Below, piece after piece: positions 1 through 12,600 of a stretch of DNA of 64,000 nt (its first letter is position 1; each line of letters opens with the position of its first letter). Under the pieces are notes generated by a model. That model was not told the origin of the DNA. It worked only from the letters and a program-made list of their open reading frames with translations, and ran no database searches. The translations under genes were made by a program, and so were the position numbers. This DNA comes from Patiria miniata. Lineage: Eukaryota > Echinodermata > Asteroidea > Valvatida > Asterinidae. The stretch spans positions 12,213,746-12,277,745 of the forward strand of contig NW_024037075.1 of the NCBI RefSeq assembly GCF_015706575.1. Reading direction: 5' to 3'.

Positions 1-93
1 TTTGAATAGCTTGTGAGTTGACTTGGGACTGGAGGACTTGTGATGGACTTCTGGTGACTTGTGACGAACTCAATTTATACAACTCCGCACTAA

Positions 94-464
94 GGCCAAC
101 AAAAAAAAGTCTCTGGTTTCTGGTATGGAGCTTGCCCAAAAAGTGGTGCGGCGACGCGGCCTTTTTTTTTTTTTTTACCCGTTTTTTTTTTCCTTCAAAT
201 GTCGGCGGATGACTGCAAAATGGTGCCCGACTAAACTTAGTGCAAATGGGAGTCCAGAGAGGCCACATAAAGCTTGTTCTCGATCATAACCCCATCTAAA
301 AACACGTTAAAATTGTGCAGCAGCAGGATTCCAGTCAAACCAGTGAGTTTGGTAGTTTTGAGACATCATCTTTCATTGAAAAAAAAACTTTTTCATTTTG
401 CCGGAGCGCATGGCTACGGCGACGCGCGCGCATACCAGAAACCGGAGACTTATTTTTTTTGGCC
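94..464. mobile_element. MITE family A, copy 1 (371 bp, TAA target duplication)
   Basis: Non-autonomous element with terminal inverted repeats of about 33 bp beginning GGCCAA and containing GTCTCCGGTTTCTGGTATG (one substitution in this copy). It is flanked by TAA at 91-93 and 465-467. The interior is shared with the copies at 20600, 21922, 38421 and 46869. The TWA duplication is typical of PIF/Harbinger elements; family assignment is inference. It lies in an intron of the AKAP9/PCNT gene. Confidence 0.88.
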
Positions 465-649
465 TAATCCATCAGTATCCTTGATAATAAATTTACTTTC
501 TGTCATTCAAAATGTAGTGTTTTGTCCTGACGTGTCCATTTTTCGAACATGCACCAGTGTTGTTGTCGTTTCATGCCAAATAAAAAAAAAATGTTTAGAA
601 ATGTATTCTTTCTTAAAAGGTAAATTTTAAATTTTGGTTTTGTTTTCAG

Positions 650-3600
650 ACACGGCCAACAGACTAACCAAAGAACTGCAAACCACAGAGAGACTGGACA
701 CCAGACTAGTCGGTCAGCTCAAGACTCGGCAGGCCGGGGTGGGCAAGGAACGGGGGCCAACAGATGGCGCTATTCAGAACGGAGAGGGACTCATGAACGG
801 CGGGGACATCCCACAGAGGTTACAGGTAATTATGATAATAATAATGTGGTGCTTATATACCGCTTTATCCGCTCCGTTCACAAGTACCCCCCTCACCGGC
901 AAAGGAAGTACAGTTGGGGGTGACCGACCGACGCCATCTTGCCTGACTGCAATTCAGTTGCTGCAAAGCGCGGCCACTGCGTGTGCATAGATCAAATCCC
1001 CTGGTGTACGCGCGTCACACACAAGGAACGGTGCGCGTCAACCAGCGAAATGTCCCGCCCATGGGACGTCGTTGCTAGGTAAAAGGGCGCCCTCTTTTGA
1101 TAGCGCACAGAGCTCATACCATTAACCCTAACCACCCCAACCCTTCAAAATCCAACTTCATGTTTTGTTGGAATCTGTTGGAGTGAGTACTGCACTAGTA
1201 AACTGATTATGCTTTACATGGGTTCAGGCATACCACCATAATCAAGAGTCCAACAGTTTGGGTGTAGAGTTGACCCTATGATGTTGGATTTTGCAGGAGT
1301 GAGGAAGGTTCTTAGTTAATCACTCATTGGGGTTGGGGTTAAAGGTCTGAAAGTGCTTCCCAATTATTACCCCTGTTCATCAGGCCATGAGACCAGTTTT
1401 TGTGCAGCAGCTCCAGATCAGCGCTATTTGGCCTCTACCTTTGCAGGTACCCATTTATACTTCTGGGTGGAGAGAGGCACTTGTAGTAAAGTGTCTTGCC
1501 CAAGAATACAAGCACCTTGTTTCCTGTCGGGGTTCAAACTCGCGTACCATGGTACATGAGTCGATCACCGTAACCATTGGACCATGGCTCTCCACAAGGA
1601 CAGCATTTTTTTTTAACCGATATTTTGACCCGTTGGGCAGTTATGTTCAAACCTCCATCGTCTCTCTCTTATATTCGCTCTTGAAGGGGTACTTCTGTGC
1701 GGATTTTATACACACTAATGAACGAATATGATTATTTCTTGCGTTCTTTCCAGGCTGTCCTGAACAGACTCCACAATGAAGGACTCCAGGTCCTCAGTCT
1801 GTCTGATCTGCGGTACCTCCGCCAGCAGACGTCCCCGCGCCCCAGCGTTCAAGACGGCACCGACGTCCACACACTGCAAGACGCTTGGGAGAACGAGAAA
1901 CAAGCATTGCTGGATGCTATCCAGGCGCTGAAAGATCTGATCAGCCAGGCTACTAAAGCACAATGGGTAAGGAGTGATAAACCAGAATGCAAAATCTGCT
2001 AAGCAGAAGTTTAAAATAGTAAGCACTGGATGATATACAAGACAGGCTTTCACGGCAGAGTGGATAAGACATGATAAGCAAACTATGCAAAATTTACTTA
2101 GCAAAATTAAAATATTGGTAAGCACTTGCCTTGGAGGGTACAGTAGGTAAGCTGTGAGCCAGAATATGCAAATACTTACTTAGCACAAAAAAAACACCAA
2201 AAACCCAATTCGTTGATAACACTCTTCATTCCAACAATCAGGCAAGTAACTGATCGTTGGAAATCACCTACATTTCTTTACTTCTTCTAAATGCCATCAA
2301 GCCAAACGGAATAATTTCACGGGGTGTTTAGTACCAGTACGATATTTAATCTAATGCAGTCTGTTGATATTAATTCAGTAGGTTTCTTTTTGGATAAATG
2401 CAAATGATCCTAAACGCCTTTAAGCTGCTTAACAGCAGTTGTGAAGCTTATGCCGTTGAGACCAATTACAATTGAAGTATGTTGTAAACTTTCTAAACTT
2501 TGAGCTTAAATTTTGCCCTCAATCTTGACGAACAGAGAGAGAAGTCTTCGGACTCTGACTGGCGAGGCCGGCTCCTCGCGGCCATCCAGTCCGTCTTTGA
2601 TCGGGAACGGGACGCACTCTTAGCCGAGCTTCGCACTCACGTCACCTCCAGCGGCGATCGGGACTTGTCCGAGGTGCAACAGCTGGAGAGAAGAATACGA
2701 GAACAGGTGGGCACTTCGCCAGATAAATTAGGGAGGTAGCCCCGAGTTTTTATCGCTGCACCCTTCAACACCCTCTCTAGCAACGCCCCTGGAAATTTGT
2801 CGAACAAGCAAAGATGTTATCATAAGTTCTGCAATAATTTACTTGAATGCCAACTTGGCATGTCATTGAAGCATGATGGATGCAAAGGGATCCTGTTTTC
2901 TGTTTTTTGGTTAATTTTATGGGTTTTGGTGTTTTTTCAGGAGGCACACCACAAGTCAGCTTTGGAGCAGATCTACAGTGCGGACCGCGCTTCCCTGCTG
3001 GCGGAGATCGAGGACGTGAGGGCGCACTCCAAGCAGCTCGCCGGTGAGCTGCAGGACCAGCGAGCCAAGCTGACGTCGCAGCTGAACAGCGTGGAGGAGC
3101 ACGGCACCAGCCGAGAGAGACAACTCAAGAGACAATGTAAGATGACACAATTTGTACGCTTAAATTTATGAAGTTGTCCTAAAGTAGACAAATTTGGCAA
3201 GATTGCAGGAATCAACATTGCAATTCGGGGTTAGAATTTGAAGGTCTTAGAGTAGAAAAAATGTCTAGCTTCAGACTGAGGTCTAGTATCCTGGCTCCCT
3301 TAATCATGACTCTTGTGCAATGGGATGTGGGTTAGAACAGGGATCATGATGCTTGTGTTCTTGGGCAAGACACTTTACCCTTATTGCCTCCCTCCATTCA
3401 CTAGTATAATTGGGTAACTGTGATTCTAGAGACCAGACTGTGCTGATCTCGAGCTGCTGCAGAAACTGGTAATACAGGCATGCAAATTTTCCTCGGATCC
3501 GCTGATTTCCTCACTTTTTTTATCTCATGAATACCATTACAAATTGAAAAACACTGTACAAAGTCTTGTGTGGTTTGGAATTTCCTCGATTTCTTTCTAA

Positions 3601-6600
3601 AATCCCAGCTGCTGCCTGGTAAAAATTGTGTGAAGTGCTTTGATACCTAAAAAGCATTTTATAAGTTCTACATTGATTTTTTTTTAAATGAAATTATTTG
3701 TTCTACTCAGTGGAAATGATGGAGCATAAGTATCGGCAGGAGAGGATACTCGTGGAAGATCTCCAGACGTCCCTGACCGTGGAGAAAGAGAAAGTGGCTC
3801 AGCTCTCGGACGCCCTGAACAAGGAGAAGAACTTGGTCATGCAACTGCAGAACGACATCTCAGAGTTGCAGATCAGACAGGATCGGCTGACGAGCAGTAA
3901 GGAACGCCTGGAGGCCAAGCTGGCCGAAGTCACGTAAGGATGAAATTTTTTGTTTGAGAATGGAGCATTCCCGCCTCTCAGTCAAACTGGGTGCATTGAC
4001 CAATTAGATCATGACATTTGGTCAGGTGACCACAGTGGCCCAATCAAACTCAGCAAGATGGGCGGGGCTTATGTCCAAATCTGGAACAGTCCATTTTTTT
4101 TTGGGTAGTGTCCAATGTCTCAATGGAGGTATTTGCAGCGAGTTGCCGCATGTTTAACTGTTTGAGATTTGGGGAAACACAAGACACTTTTGTTAAATTT
4201 GTTTATCCAGATTTTCTTATCTGCACAAATGAAAAAAAAATTACCGAATCTTTCCTTGTTGATAAAACTTTTGCTGTCATGGAATTTTATCTCAAAGTTT
4301 AACTCACTTGGTTCCTTCCAAATTTCTTCAATCAGAATTTTCTGCGTCCTGTTTATGTTGGTTTTTAAAGGGATTTCAATACACCCTCAAAACCTTGCTT
4401 AGCCACGCCCCCTTATTATCATATCATTTGCATGATTGATTCTGCATGGGTTGTTGCCGTGTGTAGTTTTACGCTTCACATATTATTCAGAAGCTCCAAA
4501 TCTAGAATATATTTTGACATGTACAACTAAAAGTTGGTATTTTTCATGCAATATTATTTTTGCATCACTAGTTTTCAAAATGTGTTCATCAAATGTCGTA
4601 CAGTGTGATCGTATTTGTGGCCGTGCTTTTTAAAGAAGTTGTTTATTGGGCCAAAAGAAAGGGATCAACAAAATATGGAAACAATTTTTTTTTTTTTTTT
4701 TTGATATGAATATGATACTTTTAACATTGAAAAATGTAAAAAGTTAGACTTTTTGAATGAAATTATTTTTAATTCCCTATTAACTAATTCATTAACGTGT
4801 GACTGACAGATTTTCAAGCATTGTCACAAATGCTGCCGATTTTAATCCGACACCATTGTTTCTTCCCCTTCCCTGATTGGTTAACCTTTGACCTTTGACC
4901 TCAACATCAACAGCGGCATTGCTGAGGGAGTGTTGTAAGTGTGCGCTGCAAATCATTGCATTTTGTCATTGTCAATTGGATATGAGACGCATGAAGAAAC
5001 TAATCAGATTCTAACCATTTTTAGCAAATTAAATTATTTTAGTCAGCATTCCCAAACTGGCATGTGATAACTAATACGAAAGTCTAACAAATGATATTGA
5101 AATCGCATTTTTTTTTATTAAGACCTATTTTTCTCTGTGTTTTTATTTTCATACGAAAGATTATGGGACAGCATTTTGTAATACTAATAGTATTATTGGG
5201 CGTAAAATGAAATTGAAAGTTCCGTTTGGAAATAGGGAAAAAGCCTATATTGTCATCTGTCATCTGCATGCTTAACAGGAGCTCATAAGCCATTTTGTGG
5301 AAACTCACATTTACTTTTTTACCTCAAAACAACAAAATGCAGTCAGTGAGCTTGGTCAGTAGAGATTAAGTTTTTAAGCTATCATATTGGGTTGCTGGAA
5401 AATGTTTACATAATTCAGAGTTGTTGTGATCATTGTATTGTAATGTCGTTTTTTGTTTGTGTACATGCATGTATTTGTAATTGACTCGTTCTTCTTTTCA
5501 GTAGATGTCATTGATTTTCATTTGCTTTTATATGTGAAATCAATCGTTTAATATGGTTGAGTATTTTAATCCCAAATCCAAATTGCTTTCTTTGTTTTTG
5601 CAGCTGGATTTTGGCTTTTTTTTTCCTGATTTGTTTCTGTTTTTAATATTTTTTTAAAAAATGGCAGTAGAATTCCTTCAGTGAAAGTAAAAGGTGCTGA
5701 AAATGAAATGCTCAGTTGTTTTACGCAGCAGCTGGCAGGCCAACAAATGCTATTTGAATTTCAAACATTTGCCTATGTAAAAAAAACACAATTGCTGATC
5801 TACATCTTGTTCATATATGGCATCTTACATTTGCATCGTTAGCACATCACAAACAGGTGAACATGGTTTCCCTAATCAACAGAAAGCATCTGCCATTTAC
5901 AATTAGTCTAAAAAGTCTTCAAACTGCTTTGTTTAAAATCCATTGAAATTATGTGTCTGCTTCTGTAGCGTTTCATCTCTCACCAGAAACTTGCAAAAAA
6001 TTTGAGCTGCGCTTGTTGACATCAATGCAACTAAACCGTTGCAGGTGGTTTACAATTTTTCTGGTTGCTGTTTTTTTTCCAGAGCCCAACTGGAGTCGGA
6101 GAAGTCCCACTCACGGAGTCTGCAGGAGGCCCTGGGAACGGAACAGCAGAGTGTGCAGAACCTGCAGCTGACGTTGGAGAGTGAGAGCAGCCGGACTGCC
6201 GAGGTCAGACAGAGGGAACAGGACTCGGTCAAGGTGGGTAACTGGGTGAAAAGTGGGTTAAGGGGGCTAAGGGGGAATGGGTACTGGGCATAATTACACC
6301 CATGTCAGACAGAGAGAACAGGACTCCGTCAAGGTGGGTAACTGGGTGAAAAGTGGGTTAAGGGGGCAGTGGGTACTGGGCGTAATTCCACCCAGGTCAT
6401 ACAGAACAGGACTCGGTCATGGTGGGTGACTGGGTGAAAAGTGGGTTAAGGGGGCAATGGGTACTAGGAATCAGCCACACCCAGGTCAGACAGAGGGAAA
6501 AAGACTTGGTCAATATGGGTGACTGGGTGAATAGTGGGTTGAGGGGGCAGTGGGTGCTAGGCGTAATTACACCCAGGTCATACATAGGGAACAGGACTCG

Positions 6601-9600
6601 GTCAAGGTGGGTGACTGGGTGAAAAGTGGGTTAAGGAGGCAATGGGTACTTGGTGTTAACTTCACCCAGGTCAGACAGAGGGAAAAGGACTTAGTCAAGG
6701 TGGGTGACTAGGTGAAAAATGGGTTAATGGAGGCATTGGGTACTGGGCGTACTTTCTCCCAGGTCAGGTAGAACAGGACTTGGTCAAGGTAGGTGACTGG
6801 GTGGACAGTGGGTTAAGGGAGCAATGGCTACTGGGCGTAATTACACCCAGGTCAGACAGAGACAACAGGACTCGGTCAAGATGGGTGACTGGGGGTATAG
6901 TGGGTTAAGGGGACAATGGGTACTGGGTGGAACTACAGCCAGGTCAAATGGTCTAATTGTTGTGTTGAGGGTAAAGGACTTGGTCAAGGTGGGTGACTGG
7001 GTGAAAAATGGGTTAATGGGGGCATTGGGTACTGGGCGTAATTACACCCAGGTCAGGTAGAACAGGACTTGGTCAAGGTAGGTGACTGGGTGAATAATGG
7101 ATTAAGGGGGGAATTGGGTACTGGGCGTAATTACACATAGGTTAGACAGAACAGGACTGTGTCAAGGTGGGTGACTGGGGGTATAGTGGGTTAAGAGGGT
7201 TAATGGGTACTGGGTGGAACTACAGCCAGGTCTAATGGTCTAATTGTTGGTTTTTAATTTACCCAGGAGCTTAGGATAGCCCTTGAGAGTGAACGCAACA
7301 AGCTGGTGGAGCGACACAAGGACCTGGAGAAAGCCAAGATCAAAGTGGAAGGTCTAAAGAGAGACTTAGAGTCTGAGCGAGCTAAGACAGCTAATCTAGC
7401 AGACACTGACAGGTCTAAGATATCCGATCTCAAGACGGCGTTGGACGTTGAGAAGACCAGATGCCAGGAACTACACACTGCTTTACACGTGAGAGAAGAA
7501 TTTGAGAAACTTGGACCAGGAATGAAACCTAAATACAAGATATTTGCCTTCTTCTTTCCAAAGATCTGTTGATTGTGACATGAATCTTTTTAATTGTTCA
7601 TGTTTTTAGCGTGAGCAAGCCTTGAACACGCAGCTCCACGAGTCGCTAGACCAAGAGCGCAGCGCTTACGCAGAGAACTCCCACTACGAGAAGTCCACCA
7701 TCGGCGAGCTTCAGTCGGCCCTGGACAATGAGAAATCCAGGAATCTGGACCTGCGGACCAGAGTCAACCAGCTTGAGAACGAGGTTGAAGGAATGCAGAA
7801 TACTAATGACAGGGAGAGGAGGCGGAGCTTGGAGGCTTTGGAGGAGGAGAGGGCGGTGTGTCGACAGCTGAAGGCAACCATCGATAGCTTACAGGTATTG
7901 ATGTGGTTATCAGTAGAGCCTGGCTATATCATTATTATTTCATTTATATGAGTCAGGGAACCAGATGGTCATTACGGTGCTAGTTGGAAACTTCTTAGAA
8001 TTAGTTGGTGCCCATGACTGTACTATCAATTCTTATTTCACTGGTACCTGGCAAATTTTGCACTTTTTCTGGAAAGATAATTTTATACGTAGCGCATTTC
8101 TGAAAAAAATTAAATGTTTGAATTTAGAAACTTGATAAAGTGATTCTTGTGACGAAAAGGTGTGACAAAAAGTATTGTTGATGATAATTTTTCAAGGCAT
8201 TTATGCAAATTTTCTTTTCAATTTTTGTTTCCAGGTTCAACTGGACGACCTGAATCGCAAGCTCGTCGGCGAGCAGGAACGTGTGACGCAGACCCAGCAG
8301 GAATGCGATCGCTTGAAGCACGCCCTCTTGAGTCAGAAAGAGGAAGGACGCGAGAGGGACATCGTCAGGGAGAAAGAACGGCAGATAGAACGGCAACGAC
8401 AGAGGGAGAGGGAGAGGGAGAGAGAACTGGAGAGACAGAGACAGGTAAGGGGTGGGGGACGGGGTGGGGGAGGGGGTGGGGGTGGCCCGGGGAGACAGTG
8501 GGGAAGACAGGGGTGGGGAAAATGCAGACAGGGGAGTGGTCAGATTGAGTAATAGAGGTGATGAGGCATATTGGTTGGGAGAGATGGGGAAATGGAGTGA
8601 TAAAAGATGTTGCAACATGGGGTAATAGAAACGGTGATACACAGGGTGGGGGAAAGGGTAGGGAGAATTGGTGTTACAAAAAGACAATTGTCAGATATGG
8701 TGGCAGAAATGGTGTGGGGTAGGAAAGGTTGCAGAACGAGAGACATTTTGTGTAGAAGGAATTTTAGCTGAATTGCAATAGTAGACAGTAGCTTGCTAAT
8801 GCTAATTACCAAATGTTTGACAAAAAAATCTGTTTTGTCATGAAGCATTTTTGTAGCTTTTTAAATTTTGAATTTTTTTTTTTGAAATATGCAATATTTG
8901 AGTTGAGTACAGGTGTTTGTCTTTCATTAATTTCATTGATGTTTTTTTCCAATTTCCAGAGTGATTTCCAGTTGGAGAGGGAGCTGGACAGGCAGCAGAT
9001 TGAGTCCTTGGAACGCGAGCTGGACGAGAGCAAGACGGCGCACGAAGCGACGTCCTCAGAGTTGAGGAAACTCCGCGAGGCTCAGCGACACTTCACTCCT
9101 CGGGTCACTGAGGAGGAACTACAGCAGGCATACGAGGAGGTCAGTTATCCTGAGAGAACTGTCATTTTGGATCTTTGTTTCGTCTCTTAGATCGATGTGC
9201 TTCAATACAAAGGATGCGTCTAAAATGGGAAGAGATGGGATAAGGCAAACGGTATTGAAGTTGGAAAGATAAAAAGAAGTGTTCAAAAAAAATTTCTGCG
9301 AAATATGAAATTGGGGAAAGGTGGAGTGCCGTGGCCTATTGGTCTGGAGCATTGAATTTGTGGTCTGCGGGTAATTCTGCAGGTTGTGGGTTCGAGTCCA
9401 GCCTGGGGTCATGGTGCGTGTGCCCTTGAGCAAAGCGATTTGTCACTCATTGCTTCTCTCCACCCGCATGTGCCCTTGGGCAAGGCACTTTGTCACTCAT
9501 TGCTTCTCTCCACCCAGGAGTAAATGGGTACCTGTGAGGGCAGTGTTGGTGGCTGTGAGAGGTTGATTATGGCCGAGAGTGCTAAAATGGCTGCATGCCG

Positions 9601-12600
9601 GCAGTGTATGCACCCTAGGAATTTGAGAAGGTTTAAGGAGTGTTTGCCTGTTGAAATGGGTAAAATAATAATTGTAAAGCGCTTTGATACCCCGTTGCAG
9701 CATAAAAGTGCTATATAATGCCTGTTATATTATAATAATAAAGGTATGAGTCATTCCCAAACTTTCCCTGTGTTTTTTTTTATTCCTTTTCTCTGCGCTT
9801 GTCATATTATATTTCTCACTTAATGCTACTGTTCCAAGTTTTGCCTTGGAGAAAGTTTCTGCTAGGATTAAAACATCAGGCTCTGTAACAGTTGCTGTTT
9901 GTAAAAGGTCACTCCAGACAGCCATTTCTAGCAACATTTCAATCTTTAAAACTGTCCTCACGTGGTAAAACTCAGACCAGACGTAAGTATAGTGCAGAGC
10001 TCAGATTTGAGTTGCTCATTCTTTACGAGTACTTCTATGTCCAAATTCATTCTTGGCACTCATGTTCCTTTTTTCTTGCGTAGCAGGAGTTGTCCCGAGG
10101 CAGCCCCCAGCGCAGTCCCCACGCCGCGCCCTTCGCCTCCCGCCTCCAGCTCTACAAGGCCCAGCTCGAGGCAGTCAGGCAGCGACTGCAGCTACTGGCC
10201 GTCAGACAGCAAGAGGAGATTGCTAAACTCTTCCGTGCGGGTCTGGAGAGCGACCAGCAGGAGTTGGCTAACCTACAGAGGGGGCTGACAGAAACGCTGT
10301 CGGAACTCAAGCAACTTCACGCATCACTGGCTCTGCACTCGGAGGTAAAGCCTTAGAAAACTCAGAAATTGTCAAGAAATGTCTGGAAGTTCTTTTAGGC
10401 AAAGGGAATCTCTTTAAAGGGAAAATACAACATTTGCAAACATCGAAGAAAAAAAATGACCAAGTTTTTACGAAATACCTTACAGGATGTTGGTAAATGA
10501 CAGTCTAAAGCATCCTGTAAAATTATGGCACCTGGTGTGAAGTCATTTTCAAGAAAATTGTATTTTTGTTTACATTTCCAACGGTGGTCGGCCGACCACC
10601 GTAGGAAAAACCTAACTATTTTTTACTACTGCTCCAAATTTACCATTTTTTTCAGTCCAATTTTGTTTGCTAATTGGTTTTATGTTCATGAATGGGTGCA
10701 GGTCAGCTAGACTGGTTCCCTTAGCGTACAATTTTCCGGCATCTATAAATTGATCCATTTCATCTTCAGTGGAGTCAGGGAACCAGACTACTTGAACATT
10801 TTTGTTTTTCTTGGTTTTTCCACCATTTTCGAAAACAAAACTTCAAACATGTCAGTGTAACAATAATTTGATCTATTATACTAACCCTTCAAATAGTTCA
10901 TTTCTGAAAATTAAAGTATAAGCCAATGATGTACATTCCCTTTAATATCCAAACAGAGATTTCAGACGTTAAGGATTCGTAATAAAAAAAAAACAATTCC
11001 CAAAGCATCAAAATTCCATTTTAGTTTTCAAGCCTTACTTTTAATAATTTGCAAACTTCCAAGTTGACACATGACTTCGTTCCTCTCCTGTCCAGTCTAC
11101 CCCGGCCATCCTGACCCCCACGACAACCACCCGCCTGAACGACCGCCTGCTATCCCAGAATGCCGAGCTGAGCAACTTTGCCTCGCGTCTCAGCGAAGAG
11201 AAGACCGAAATGAGAGCAGCGCTGGCCAAGCTGGAGGAGGAAGTCTGGCGGTTCAGACAACGGGAGGCACAATTAGATGAGGTGAGAAATGATGAACAAA
11301 CAAATCCAATATGGCTGCCTCCTTGGCAACCTCAACCGTGTCTCGTGACTCTGATGACTCTCATTTTTAATACTGTAGTGCAGTGCTTCACTACTGTGCC
11401 CCAATCCTTGCTGGTAACAGGGTTGGATGAATGAGGTGAGAAATGACAAACAAACAAATCCAATATGGCTGCCTCCTTGGCAACCTCAACCTTGTCTCAT
11501 GACTCTGATGACTCTCATTTGTAATAGTGTAGTGCAGTGCTTCACGACTGTGCCCCAATCCTTGCTAGTGACGGGGTTGGACACATGAGGTGAGAAATGA
11601 CAAACAAACGAATCCAATATGGCTGCTTCCCTAACAATCTCATAACCCTGTCCCCAGGGCTCACGATAAACCTTAGTCCATCCTTATTAACTGATGGTTG
11701 TGTTGATGTGTGGAACAAGGAAGAAAAGGAAATTTTTGACGATAATTTGAACAAGATTTTCAAACCCAATTTGTGAACTTTATCTTTGCCAGGCAACTCG
11801 CCGTTCCTTAGACAACACGGACACCGCGCTTGCCGAAGAACGAGCCCTGTGGAGCAGGGAGCGCCGAGCTACCCAGAATGCATTGCAGAAGGCGGAGAAC
11901 CAGATCGCCAACCTCAAATCCCAGCTTCAGCACGAGGCCAGCAAGAGAGATAGAGGAAGCCCTCTGTTGGCAGGAACTGGAGAGGTCTCGGAACACCAAC
12001 AGTTGAAGGTATTTTGTCTTTCTTGAGCGATCAATTTTGTGAATGAAAAAAAAAAAAAAAATTGATGCCTCAATACGTGTCCTCCCAGGAGTATAAATGG
12101 GTACCAGCATTAGCTGGGGAGTAACCTGCGATGGACTAGCATCCCATCCAGGGGAAGTAGACATATTCTCAGTTGTTTCATGCCACTGAAACCGGAGATA
12201 AACGCCGGCCTGATGGGCCACATTGGCTCATGACAGACTTTACTTACTTTACTTTAAATGTGCATTACATTGTATTTATGTCCCGAAGAATCCATAAACC
12301 ACACAGTGTTGGGGCAGTTCTTGGTGGTACATGGAGTGACAGGCAGGGTGGTTTCAGGTGCTACAGTATAAAGGGTTAACCCACGTAATAGATTGCTGCA
12401 ATCTTATTTTCTTTCTGTCTTTTTCTATCTCCCAGTTGCAGAAGATGTACGGCAAGTATCTCCGCGCCGAGAGTTTCCGCAAGGCCCTAGTCTACCAGAA
12501 ACGCTACCTGCTCCTTCTCCTAGGAGGCTTCCAAGACTGTGAGCAGGCTACTCTCCAACTCATTGCTAAGATGGGTGCCTACCCATCCCCAGAAAGCCTA

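Noticed and set aside
8124-8687. 187-codon minus-strand Ser/Pro/Leu-rich frame
   Set aside because: Antisense shadow of the G-rich intron and AG-rich exon of the AKAP9/PCNT gene.
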